From: CAAFZY01 sp964410325
Lineage (GTDB): Bacteria; Pseudomonadota; Alphaproteobacteria; RF32; CAG-239
Assembly (NCBI GenBank): GCA_964410325.1
Contig: CAYPFN010000004.1
Span: 18,235-82,234 of the forward strand
DNA: 64,000 bases
Direction: 5' to 3'
The position numbers were made by a program, and so were the translations under genes. Numbering within the stretch: position 1 is the first letter of the stretch; each line of letters starts with the position of its first letter. Shown piece by piece: positions 7,463 to 16,195 of the stretch. The notes under the pieces are model-generated. The model was not told where the DNA came from. It saw only the letters and a list, made by a program, of their open reading frames with translations, and ran no database searches.

Positions 7463-10400
7463 ATGAATAATCCTAAATTTGTACATTTGCGAGTTCATAC
7501 CGCTTATTCTCTTTCAGAAGGAGCTATTAAAGTTCCGGTATTAATTCATAGACTTTGTGAAAATAATGTTCCGGCGGTTGCGATAACCGACACGGGAAAT
7601 ATGTTCGGTGCTAAAGCGTTTTCAAAATATGCTTCTGATGAAGGAATCAAACCGATTTTAGGCTGTCAGTTTTATATTCGTAATTCTGATGCCGATAATT
7701 TACTGCTTACCAAAGGAAAAGAAGTTGCAAGAGATAAATTGGTTTTGCTGGTCATGAATGCGACTGGTTATGAAAATATTGTGAAATTAATGAAGCGCTT
7801 CTATCTTGATAATACAGCCAATGGTGATGAACCGCAATTAAAATATAGCGATTTGGAAGAACTTAATGGAGGATTGATTGCTCTGACAGCCGGCGTTGAG
7901 GGGCCTATCGGACGGCTGTTGTTGGAAAACAGAAATGAAGAAGCAGAAGAGTTATTGCAAAAGCTTTTGCAAATATTTGGCCACGATAACAGATTATATA
8001 TGGAAATTTCTCGAATAGGGTTATCTTCTGAAAAGCAAACGGAGCAACTATTTATCGATTTGGCTTATAAATATAATGTGCCGCTGGTGGCAACCAATGA
8101 AGTTTTCTTCTTTGACGCTGATATGTATGAAGCCCATGATGCTTTAATTTGTATTGCCGCTGGCGAATATTTGGCTGATGAAAATCGAAAAAGATATTCA
8201 CCAAATAATAGATTTAAAACTCAAGATGAAATGGTTGAGTTATTTAAGGATTTACCAGAAGCAGTTATGAACACCGTTCAAATTGCAGAGAGATGTAATT
8301 TTTTATCGGAAAGTGTTAAACCTTTATTGCCCATTTTTGAGTGTCCAGATGGAAAAACTCAAGATGATTATATTACGGAAGAATCCTATAGAGGCTTAGC
8401 CGAACGGATGGAAAAACATGTTTATTTTGACGGTATGACGGCAGAACAAAAAAAGGAACTTGATAAAAAATATTATGATCGTCTGGAATATGAACTGAGC
8501 GTTATCAAAAGAATGGGATTTCCAGGATATTTTCTTATTGTTTCGGATTTTATCCGCTGGTCGAAAAACCATGGTGTACCAGTTGGTCCGGGACGTGGTT
8601 CAGGCGCTGGTTCTATAGTGGCATGGTCTTTGAAAATTACCGAACTTGACCCTATAAAGTTTGATTTATTATTTGAGCGCTTTTTGAATCCAGATCGTGT
8701 TAACATGCCTGATTTTGATGTAGACTTTTGTCAGGAAAACAGATTTAAAACGATTGAATATGTGCAAAATAAATATGGTTTTGACCATGTGGCGCAGATT
8801 ATTACTTATGGTAAATTACAGTCTAAGCAAGTTATTCGCGATGTGGCACGGGTGTTGCAGATGCCTTATTCACAGGCTGATAGAATTTCTAAAATGATAC
8901 CAAATCCAGTACAGGGAAAGAATGTTTCTTTACAAGAGGCTTTGGATACGGTGCCAGAATTGGAGGAAATGAGGCAAAAGGATCCGCAGATTAATAAATT
9001 GTTTGATATTGCGATGAAATTGGAAGGGCTTTATAGGCATTCGGGAGTACATGCTGCCGGCGTAGTTATAGGCGATAGACCGCTTGATCAGCTTGTTCCT
9101 CTTTATAAAGATCCGAAAGCTGATATGCCAGTAACGCAGTATGATATGAAATATGTTGAAGAAACAGGGCTTATTAAATTTGATTTTTTAGGGTTGAAAA
9201 CATTGACCGTTATTAAAAAAGCGGTTGATTGGATTAAAAAAGTGCATGGCATTGATTTAGATATTAATGCTGTTCCTTTAGATGATAAACCGACATATGA
9301 AATAATGCAGCGCGGTGATACAGCTGCAGTTTTTCAGTTTGAATCTTCTGGTATGAAAGATGTTCATAAACAAATTAAACCGGATCGTTTTGAAGATTTA
9401 ATAGCTATCGTTTCTCTTTATCGTCCGGGACCTATGGATAATATTCCGATGTATATAAAGCGCAAGCACGGTGAAGAAAAAATAACATATCTGCACCCAA
9501 GTCTGGCGCCTATTTTAGATGAAACCTACGGAATTATGGTTTATCAGGAACAGGTTATGAATATTGCACGGACTTTGGGCGGATATACGATGGGGGAAGC
9601 TGATAAATTGCGCAAAGTCATGGGTAAAAAGCAAAGGGAAGAAATCCCCAAACATCGTGAAAAATTTATTAAAGGCGCCAAAACCAACGGTATTAGCGAA
9701 GATATTGCTGAAAGCATTTTTGATCAGATGGAAAAATTTGCCTCTTATGGTTTTAATAAGTCACATGCAGCAGCTTATTCCTTGATTTCATATCAAACAG
9801 CATACTTGAAAGCACATTATCCGGTTGAATTTATGTGTGCGGTGATGGATTTGGATATGACCAATACTGATAAATTGGCATTTTTTACTTCCGAGTGCAA
9901 GACTTCGGGAATTGAAATAATTAAGCCAGATATTAATAAATCCGATGCAGATTTTAAGGTAGAAAACGGAAAAATACGCTATGCTCTAGGGGCAATTAAA
10001 GGTGTTGGCGAGACTTATATGCGAGGAATTGTTGAGGAACGGAAAAAGAACGGATTATTTAAAGATATGTCGGATTTTTGCCATCGGGTGGATTTCAAAT
10101 ATGTTAACCGCAAGCAGCTTGAAAATATTATTAAAGCCGGTGTATTTGACAGTCTTGAAAATAATCGCGCCAAGTTGTTTGAAAATATTGATACAATTAT
10201 GCGTAATATTTATGCCGCTACAGAAGTTAAAACCAGCGAACAAAAATCTTTGTTTGGGGCAGAAGAACTTTCTGCCGTAATTAAGTTTAAGGAATTTCCG
10301 GAATGGCCTTATTTGGAAAGACTTCGTTATGAGGCGGAGGCTATAGGTTTTTATTTATCGGCGCATCCTTTAAATATTTATGCTGAAAGCATGAAAAAAC

Positions 10401-10942
10401 TTGGTGTTAAAAATTGTGTGGAGATGTTGCAAAACATTAAAGCTGGAGATAGTATTAAAGCAAATATGGCGGCTTGTGTTGAAAGTTTTCAAAAACGTTT
10501 AAGCAAGTCAGGAAATAAATATGCTTTTGTTGGTTTGTCTGATACAACAGGGTCTTTTGAGGCATTGCTTTTTTCTGAAGGTATTGTTAAATATGAAGAA
10601 GTTTTAAATTCTGGCGTTCCGGTTTTGGTTAAATTGACGATAGATAAACAGAACGAAGAGGGAAATCCGCGTATTATGATTAATTCAGTTAAAACTTTGG
10701 ACGAAGCTATTGCTGAACAGGCGAGGGGATTGATTATTAATGTTACAAATATAGATGCGGTTATGGCTGTTAGGGATATTCTAAAACAAGATCGGCAGGG
10801 GGCAAATAAAATATATATTGTACCGGAAACAACTGATTGGGATATACGAATTGAACTTAGTGGCGGATATGCTTTTTATGATGTTAATATGATTGGAAAA
10901 CTACGGGCAATTTCAGGGGTTTCAAGCGTAAAGGAGATTTAA
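7463..10942 (+). CDS. dnaE: DNA polymerase III alpha subunit
   Basis: Catalytic subunit of the replicative polymerase, 1159 residues, DnaE type. The N-terminal PHP domain begins FVHLRVHTAYSLSEGA. The palm has GPGRGSGAGSIVAW and the catalytic aspartates in NMPDFDVDF (around residue 413). The fingers region has SGVHAAGVVIGD; downstream come the helix-hairpin-helix part and an OB fold near 980-1060. The gene starts with ATG at 7463 after a weak ribosome-binding site. It partners with the epsilon subunit at 1953 and the delta subunit at 36217. The next gene starts one base after its stop. Very secure. Confidence 0.97.
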   Translation: MNNPKFVHLRVHTAYSLSEGAIKVPVLIHRLCENNVPAVAITDTGNMFGAKAFSKYASDEGIKPILGCQFYIRNSDADNLLLTKGKEVARDKLVLLVMNATGYENIVKLMKRFYLDNTANGDEPQLKYSDLEELNGGLIALTAGVEGPIGRLLLENRNEEAEELLQKLLQIFGHDNRLYMEISRIGLSSEKQTEQLFIDLAYKYNVPLVATNEVFFFDADMYEAHDALICIAAGEYLADENRKRYSPNNRFKTQDEMVELFKDLPEAVMNTVQIAERCNFLSESVKPLLPIFECPDGKTQDDYITEESYRGLAERMEKHVYFDGMTAEQKKELDKKYYDRLEYELSVIKRMGFPGYFLIVSDFIRWSKNHGVPVGPGRGSGAGSIVAWSLKITELDPIKFDLLFERFLNPDRVNMPDFDVDFCQENRFKTIEYVQNKYGFDHVAQIITYGKLQSKQVIRDVARVLQMPYSQADRISKMIPNPVQGKNVSLQEALDTVPELEEMRQKDPQINKLFDIAMKLEGLYRHSGVHAAGVVIGDRPLDQLVPLYKDPKADMPVTQYDMKYVEETGLIKFDFLGLKTLTVIKKAVDWIKKVHGIDLDINAVPLDDKPTYEIMQRGDTAAVFQFESSGMKDVHKQIKPDRFEDLIAIVSLYRPGPMDNIPMYIKRKHGEEKITYLHPSLAPILDETYGIMVYQEQVMNIARTLGGYTMGEADKLRKVMGKKQREEIPKHREKFIKGAKTNGISEDIAESIFDQMEKFASYGFNKSHAAAYSLISYQTAYLKAHYPVEFMCAVMDLDMTNTDKLAFFTSECKTSGIEIIKPDINKSDADFKVENGKIRYALGAIKGVGETYMRGIVEERKKNGLFKDMSDFCHRVDFKYVNRKQLENIIKAGVFDSLENNRAKLFENIDTIMRNIYAATEVKTSEQKSLFGAEELSAVIKFKEFPEWPYLERLRYEAEAIGFYLSAHPLNIYAESMKKLGVKNCVEMLQNIKAGDSIKANMAACVESFQKRLSKSGNKYAFVGLSDTTGSFEALLFSEGIVKYEEVLNSGVPVLVKLTIDKQNEEGNPRIMINSVKTLDEAIAEQARGLIINVTNIDAVMAVRDILKQDRQGANKIYIVPETTDWDIRIELSGGYAFYDVNMIGKLRAISGVSSVKEI

Positions 10943-10943
10943 G

Positions 10944-11756
10944 ATGCCGAAGCAAAAAGAAGAGAATAAATATTCTGTTTTGAAATCGGTTTTTTCCCCG
11001 TTTTTAAATATTGCGGATAATTTGGAACGTTTTTTATTGAGCGGTATTTTATTTGCTTTAGGATTAACGCTTTTATCTTATATATTTAATCAGACTTATT
11101 TGTGTGTTATCAATGTTGAAGCCGCCAAATTTCTGTCTTGCGGGGGGTATCAACATTTATACGGCGTGTATATTTTTCTGAAAGTATTGATTTGCTCTTT
11201 GTTTATAACTGTATGGTGTTATTTAAGTACGCATGATGAACTTGAAAAAAATATTTATAGGTATTTTTTAAAAAATTGGAAAAAGTTTTTTCATGATTTA
11301 TGTTTTTTTATTTGTTTTGTTTTTCTTAATATACTACCGGTTATTTCCGGCGTGTTGCTGCTGTTTAGGGTACCAAATCCAAATTGGCAAATTGAACTTT
11401 TATATTTTACGTTTGTGGGACTTGGTTTTATAGTTCCTTTTATTGTGATACGTTTTTATACAAATTTTGCCGAAGCTTTATCCGGTGAAGATTGGCGCAA
11501 CTTTTCTATGGTTTGGCATCAGACATCCGGGAAAGGATTTAAAATTATTCTTTCGACAGGTTTGTTTTTTCTGATAGAAATGATTTTACTTCTAAGCGTT
11601 AATTCCAGTTTTCGTGCGCCGAGCAATATGCCACCGTTGTTTTATAATTTTATTGCGGAATTTATTTTTAATCTGATGACGTTATTGATGATTGCTTTGA
11701 TTGTTAATTTTATGCAAGAGCAGAAAGCACAAATTGTTGAAAACAGCAGAGTATAA
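10944..11756 (+). CDS. multi-spanning membrane protein of unknown function
   Basis: 270 residues, not recognised. About five to six hydrophobic helices can be seen (near 35-55, 75-95, 118-140, 152-172, 198-218 and 235-258), separated by short charged loops, with the soluble N-terminus MPKQKEENKYSV. No catalytic motif, cysteine pair or charged transmembrane cluster points to a transporter family. It begins immediately after the dnaE stop, so it is translated from the same mRNA, and an intrinsic terminator follows. The link to replication may be only positional. Confidence 0.75.
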   Translation: MPKQKEENKYSVLKSVFSPFLNIADNLERFLLSGILFALGLTLLSYIFNQTYLCVINVEAAKFLSCGGYQHLYGVYIFLKVLICSLFITVWCYLSTHDELEKNIYRYFLKNWKKFFHDLCFFICFVFLNILPVISGVLLLFRVPNPNWQIELLYFTFVGLGFIVPFIVIRFYTNFAEALSGEDWRNFSMVWHQTSGKGFKIILSTGLFFLIEMILLLSVNSSFRAPSNMPPLFYNFIAEFIFNLMTLLMIALIVNFMQEQKAQIVENSRV

Positions 11757-11783
11757 AAAATCCCGGAATTATCCAGGATTTTT
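11755..11783. terminator. terminator after dnaE operon
   Basis: AAAAAATCCCGG (11755-11766) pairs with CCAGGATTTTT (11773-11783) with one mismatch. A and T tracts on both sides make it usable from either direction, ahead of convergent trpS. Confidence 0.7.
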
Positions 11784-11804
11784 AAAGGATTTAGCCTTTT
11801 AAAT

Positions 11805-12821
11805 TTAGCGGCTGAAAACAGCATCTTTTAAACGCTTGAGAGTGTTCGCCGCTACTGGCCGGGCCTTAGAGGCTCCTTCAGCCAACAGTTCTTCCACTTC
11901 ATTAAAGTGTGCCATGTAATAGTTATATGTTTCGCGCTTATCTTTAATTTCTGCTAAAACGACATCAAGCAACATATTTTTTATATGGCCGTAACCTAAT
12001 TTTCCATGTTTTAAACCTTCCGCCATTTCAGCTGTTTGTTCTGGTGTAGCGATAGCTTTATAGATTTCATAAACTAAAATTTCGTTAGGATTTTTTGGTT
12101 CCTCCATCGGTCGCGAATCGGTTTTGATGGAAAAGATGGCTTTTTTAATAACGTTATCGTCAGCAAACAAAGGAATAACATTGCCATATGATTTACTCAT
12201 TTTACGCCCGTCAATTCCAGGGATGACGGCAACATTGTCATCAAAATAATATTCCGGCAGGCAAAGCAAAGGTTTGTTATAATGAGCGTTAATGGCGCCG
12301 GCAATGTCTCGCGCGATTTCAACATGTTGAACTTGGTCTTTACCGACTGGTACAATATTGGTGTTATAAGCCAGAATATCAGCCGCCATGAGAGTTGGAT
12401 AGGTATAAAGTCCCATGTTTATTCCATCATCGTCAGGTTTCCCGATTTCACGATTTTTATCAACTGCCGCTTTATAAGCATGAGCCTTGTTCATAAAACC
12501 TTTTGGCGTGTAGGCGCATAAAATTGTCGTAATTTCAGGTATCTCCGGAATATCAGATTGCCGATAAAAAACCGATTTTTTCGGATCTAAACCAACAGCC
12601 AGATAAACACAGGCAATTTCTTTTATTTTTTGGTTTAAAACTGTAGCATCTTTTTCTGCATTAATGGCATGATAATCGGCAATGAACATATAATGACTGC
12701 CGCCGGCTTTCAGAGTATTGTTTCCAAGCATAATTGCTGGTTTAACGGCTCCGAGATAATTCCCGAGGTGCGGTGTTCCGGTTGGTTTGAGGCCGGTTAG
12801 AATAACCTTGTTTTCAAACAT
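11805..12821 (-). CDS. trpS: tryptophanyl-tRNA synthetase
   Basis: Class I synthetase charging tRNA-Trp; 338 residues. The HIGH-type motif is TPHLGNYLGA near residue 18 and the KMSKS loop is the exact sequence GRKMSKSYGN near 200. The active-site segment GDQ-like PVGKDQVQH is typical for TrpRS. I choose the ATG at 12821, preceded by gagaaa, over a TTG six codons upstream, because the family begins close to the ILTGLKPTG strand. Single gene, divergent from serS. Confidence 0.95.
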   Translation of the reverse strand: MFENKVILTGLKPTGTPHLGNYLGAVKPAIMLGNNTLKAGGSHYMFIADYHAINAEKDATVLNQKIKEIACVYLAVGLDPKKSVFYRQSDIPEIPEITTILCAYTPKGFMNKAHAYKAAVDKNREIGKPDDDGINMGLYTYPTLMAADILAYNTNIVPVGKDQVQHVEIARDIAGAINAHYNKPLLCLPEYYFDDNVAVIPGIDGRKMSKSYGNVIPLFADDNVIKKAIFSIKTDSRPMEEPKNPNEILVYEIYKAIATPEQTAEMAEGLKHGKLGYGHIKNMLLDVVLAEIKDKRETYNYYMAHFNEVEELLAEGASKARPVAANTLKRLKDAVFSR

Positions 12822-12918
12822 TTTATTTCTCTTTTGCAAATTTTGTATTGTATTTATTTGTAAAATTGATAATCTACTTCCCGGTTTAAATCAATAAAAT
12901 TTTAATAGGACGCCAAAA

Positions 12919-14205
12919 ATGTTGGATATTAAGTTTATCATTGAAAACATTGATATAATTAAAGAAGGACTTCAAAAAAAAGGATATTCTAAAGAAGACT
13001 TAGATATTGATGCTTTAATTGAGCTTCATAAAGATATTACCAAGCTCAAAACATCATCACAGGTTTTGGCGGAAGAAAAAAATCGGCTGAGTGCCTCTAT
13101 AAAATCAGTAAGCGCTGAAGAACGGCCGGCAATTATTGCAAAAAGCAAGGCATTGGGGGAAGAGCTTAAAGCAGAATTGGACAAGCTTAATGCTGAACAG
13201 GAAAAATTTAATCTGTTGGAGCTTAAAATGCCGAATATGCCTTCGCCGGAAAGTCCGGTTGGCCAAGATGACAGCGGAAATATTATTCGTCGAAAAGTTG
13301 GTGAAATTCCGCATTTTGATTTTGAACCGCGTGATCATGTGGAATTGATGACATTAAACGATTGGTCAGAAATGGAACGTATTGCTAAGGTTTCTGGTTC
13401 AAGGACATATGCTATTAAAAATGATTTAGCGAAGTTAGAACTGGCAATGCATATGATGGTGTTGGATAAGCTGCGCGCTAATGGTTTTACGATTATTACC
13501 GTTCCATCCATTTCTAAAGAAAGACCGTTATATGGGCAGGGGTATTTACCGTTTTCCAAAGATGAAATTTATTATATGCCGGAAGACGATATTTATCTGT
13601 CAGGAACGGCTGAATTAATCTTAAATTCATTGCGCGCTGATGAAATTTTACAAGAAAACGAGTTGCCTATTTTGTACGCTGGATTTTCGCCGTGTTTTCG
13701 TCGAGAAGCTGGTGCTGCCGGAAAAGATACGCGAGGGCTTGTACGTGTGCATCAGTTTATGAAAACGGAACAATTTGTCATTTGTAAAAATGATATTGCC
13801 GAAAGTGAGAAATGGCACCAAAAGCTTTTGGTTATTTCTGAGGAGGTTTTACATGATTTGGAATTACCGTATCAGGTTTTGGAAGTTTGCACTGGCGATA
13901 TGGGGGCTCCGAAATACAGACAGTACGATTTAGAAGCGTGGGTTCCGAGCCAAAACTGTTATCGAGAAACACACTCTTGTTCTAATATTACGGATTGGCA
14001 GGCTCGGAGGACAAATTTGCGTTATCGGGACAATGCCGAGGGACGAGTTAGGTTTGTCCATACTTTAAATAATACGGGCATTGCAACACCGCGAGCGTTG
14101 GTGCCGTTTATCGAAAATCATCAAAACGCCGATGGTTCGGTTAATATTCCGGAAAAATTACAGCCATATATGGGTGGTAAAAAAGTTATCGGGAAAAACT
14201 TTTAG
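12919..14205 (+). CDS. serS: seryl-tRNA synthetase
   Basis: Class II synthetase for tRNA-Ser; it would serve the two tRNA-Ser genes of this window. 428 residues, usual length. The N-terminal antiparallel coiled-coil arm, residues 25-110, is rich in Lys, Glu and Leu. Motif 2 includes CFRREAGAAGKDTRGLVR and motif 3 is near 380-400 with the Asn-Thr-Gly segment TLNNTGIATPRALV. Divergent from trpS across a 97-bp gap. Very secure. Confidence 0.97.
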   Translation: MLDIKFIIENIDIIKEGLQKKGYSKEDLDIDALIELHKDITKLKTSSQVLAEEKNRLSASIKSVSAEERPAIIAKSKALGEELKAELDKLNAEQEKFNLLELKMPNMPSPESPVGQDDSGNIIRRKVGEIPHFDFEPRDHVELMTLNDWSEMERIAKVSGSRTYAIKNDLAKLELAMHMMVLDKLRANGFTIITVPSISKERPLYGQGYLPFSKDEIYYMPEDDIYLSGTAELILNSLRADEILQENELPILYAGFSPCFRREAGAAGKDTRGLVRVHQFMKTEQFVICKNDIAESEKWHQKLLVISEEVLHDLELPYQVLEVCTGDMGAPKYRQYDLEAWVPSQNCYRETHSCSNITDWQARRTNLRYRDNAEGRVRFVHTLNNTGIATPRALVPFIENHQNADGSVNIPEKLQPYMGGKKVIGKNF

Positions 14206-14280
14206 ATTATAAAACTATCATTCCGGTATTGCTGAATCGGCAAGATAATTGATTTAAATAAAATCTTGTTGTTTTAAAAT

Positions 14281-14976
14281 ATGAGAGAAAAGATGCCGGA
14301 CGCAAATTTGAATATAACTGGATTGAAAACAGCGGTTTTTGATTGGGACAATACTTTGGCTGAAAGCCGAAGCACGCTTGTTTATGCCATTAATCAGGTT
14401 TTGTCGCAATATGGCTTGGAAGAATGGGATATAGTGAAAAAGAAAAGAGATAATAATCTCTCGTTTAGAGATAATTTTCTCCGTATTTTTGGCGATAAAG
14501 CAGAAGAAGCTTATGATCGGTATACGAAAATTTACTTGCAAAATGTTAGCCAGATAATTACGGCGTTTCCAAAAACGCACGAGGTTTTGGCGTTTTTTAA
14601 GCAAAACGGAATTTCTGTTATGATTATGACTAATAAAGACAGAGTTTTGTTTGATTATGAACTTCCTTTATTATTTAATCCTGATATTTTTGACAATATT
14701 GTCTGTGGTCATGAAGCGGAAGAGGATAAGCCTTATGCGGGACATTTGATATGGACGGTAAAAGGTGTTTTGAATTCGGAACAAATCAGTCCGACAAGTG
14801 TATGGGTTATTGGCGATAGTCCGCAGGACAGCGCATGCGCACGCGCTGCTGGCGCTAGGCCTATACGTATAGGGAAACCAATATGGGGAAATGAAAACGA
14901 ACAAGAAACAGGAATTTGTTTTTTTGATTCATTTGTGGATTTTTATCAGAGTTTGCTTTTATCGAATCCAAAATAG
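14281..14976 (+). CDS. HAD-superfamily hydrolase, phosphoglycolate-phosphatase-like
   Basis: 231 residues. HAD motifs: AVFDWDNTLAES (nucleophile Asp within the first 25 residues), MIMTNKD near 115, the motif III Lys in EEDKPYAG near 150 and VIGDSPQDSACARAAG near 178. The helical cap is about 80 residues, subfamily IA. The start could be the ATG at 14281 or the ATG at 14293; only the second has a purine stretch (GAGAG) at the right distance, but the first keeps the longest frame. It follows serS by 75 bp on the same strand. Distinct from the HAD protein at 1304 and not an obvious duplicate. Substrate unknown. Confidence 0.85.
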   Translation: MREKMPDANLNITGLKTAVFDWDNTLAESRSTLVYAINQVLSQYGLEEWDIVKKKRDNNLSFRDNFLRIFGDKAEEAYDRYTKIYLQNVSQIITAFPKTHEVLAFFKQNGISVMIMTNKDRVLFDYELPLLFNPDIFDNIVCGHEAEEDKPYAGHLIWTVKGVLNSEQISPTSVWVIGDSPQDSACARAAGARPIRIGKPIWGNENEQETGICFFDSFVDFYQSLLLSNPK

Positions 14977-15016
14977 GTTACATTAAAACAAAGATAATTG
15001 TTTGAATGTAGCAAAT

Positions 15017-16195
15017 ATGGCTTTAAATAACCCTAAAGAATTGTATTTAAAAATTTTTAAAAGAGTAACAATCATTGTTTTACTTTTAGTGATTATGGTT
15101 GCTAATATTCATGAATTTAAGCGTCTGGTTTCAACGAATCCTGAAAAAATAACGGAATATCAGTCGCCAAGAGATATTTATGCAGAAATTAGAAATCCAG
15201 TTATATTGATTACATATTATACGGTTTCAGATAAAATGCCGAAAATCGCCATTTTGCCGGAACAACATTTTGATAATGTGATACAGAGCTTGGGTAAAAA
15301 TTTTAAAAAAGGACAGATACAGAAGATTTTTATAGGGATGCTAGCTGGTGTAGCAAAAGAGAAGGTTGATTTTTTTAATAAAGAAGATTTATTTGATGGC
15401 GTGCCTTTCAAAATTTTTACAGATCAAGATATTTTACAATCAAAGCAAAAAGATTTTGTCTCTCTGCTTGAAACTGATAGAAATTTTCTAATTTTAATCG
15501 GAAATTTAAAAGATGATAAGTTTGCCGAAATGTTAAAAATGGTGGAAACAACGGCGGTTAATTTGAATTTACGGCCGGTGGCCAAAGATTTATTAGCCAT
15601 CCAGAAAGTTTTTTTAGAGAAAAAGAGCCAAGGTTTAGATACTTTGAATTTGGAACAACAGTATGCTAATTTAGAGACGTTTATTAAAGATCAGCAAGAA
15701 TCATTACAGAAGTTGATAAAACAAGCCTTAGATAATGATTTAGATAATGTTGGGGAAATTAAAAAGAACAGGCATTTTGATGATAAGGCCGCTGTTTATG
15801 TTTTAGCTGTTTCCGAAGAAGAAAATTTATTTCGGGAATATGGAGAGGTGAGTTTTGAAAAATCTGTTGCTAAGGGGATTTCTTTTTATGTTGCGGAAGC
15901 AAAAAAAGACTTTCCGGAATCTGATATAAAGATTTTTCTGTTAACAGAAAGCGAACGGAAAAATTATGCCGATGAAAAAGAATTCGAAGCGGCTTTGCAA
16001 AGAGGATACGGCATTGTTTTGACAGTTGGGAATAGAAGAGGTATTTTATTGCCCTGTTTTTGGGAAACATACCCGAATAAGAAAGAATTTATTAAACAAT
16101 TAAAAATAAAATCGGGAATAAGTCCAGATTATTGGTCAGAAGAAATAAATATTTATTATTTTAAAGCCGCGGAGATACCATATCATGAAAATTGA
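15017..16195 (+). CDS. membrane-anchored protein with C-terminal AMMECR1-like domain
   Basis: 392 residues from the ATG at 15017 (a TTG five codons upstream is less likely). One transmembrane helix lies at about residues 16-35, then a soluble part. The last 65 residues carry the hallmarks of the AMMECR1 family: GYGIVLTVGNRRGILLP, then a Lys-rich helix, KSGISPDYW and a final strand IYYFKAAEI. The central part (180-230) is a charged, probably coiled-coil helix. AMMECR1 proteins are usually soluble and neighbours of Memo and radical-SAM genes; a membrane anchor and long insert are unusual. It overlaps the start of the following peptidase gene by 11 bp, so the two are translationally coupled. Biochemical role of the domain is unknown. 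Confidence 0.7.
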   Translation: MALNNPKELYLKIFKRVTIIVLLLVIMVANIHEFKRLVSTNPEKITEYQSPRDIYAEIRNPVILITYYTVSDKMPKIAILPEQHFDNVIQSLGKNFKKGQIQKIFIGMLAGVAKEKVDFFNKEDLFDGVPFKIFTDQDILQSKQKDFVSLLETDRNFLILIGNLKDDKFAEMLKMVETTAVNLNLRPVAKDLLAIQKVFLEKKSQGLDTLNLEQQYANLETFIKDQQESLQKLIKQALDNDLDNVGEIKKNRHFDDKAAVYVLAVSEEENLFREYGEVSFEKSVAKGISFYVAEAKKDFPESDIKIFLLTESERKNYADEKEFEAALQRGYGIVLTVGNRRGILLPCFWETYPNKKEFIKQLKIKSGISPDYWSEEINIYYFKAAEIPYHEN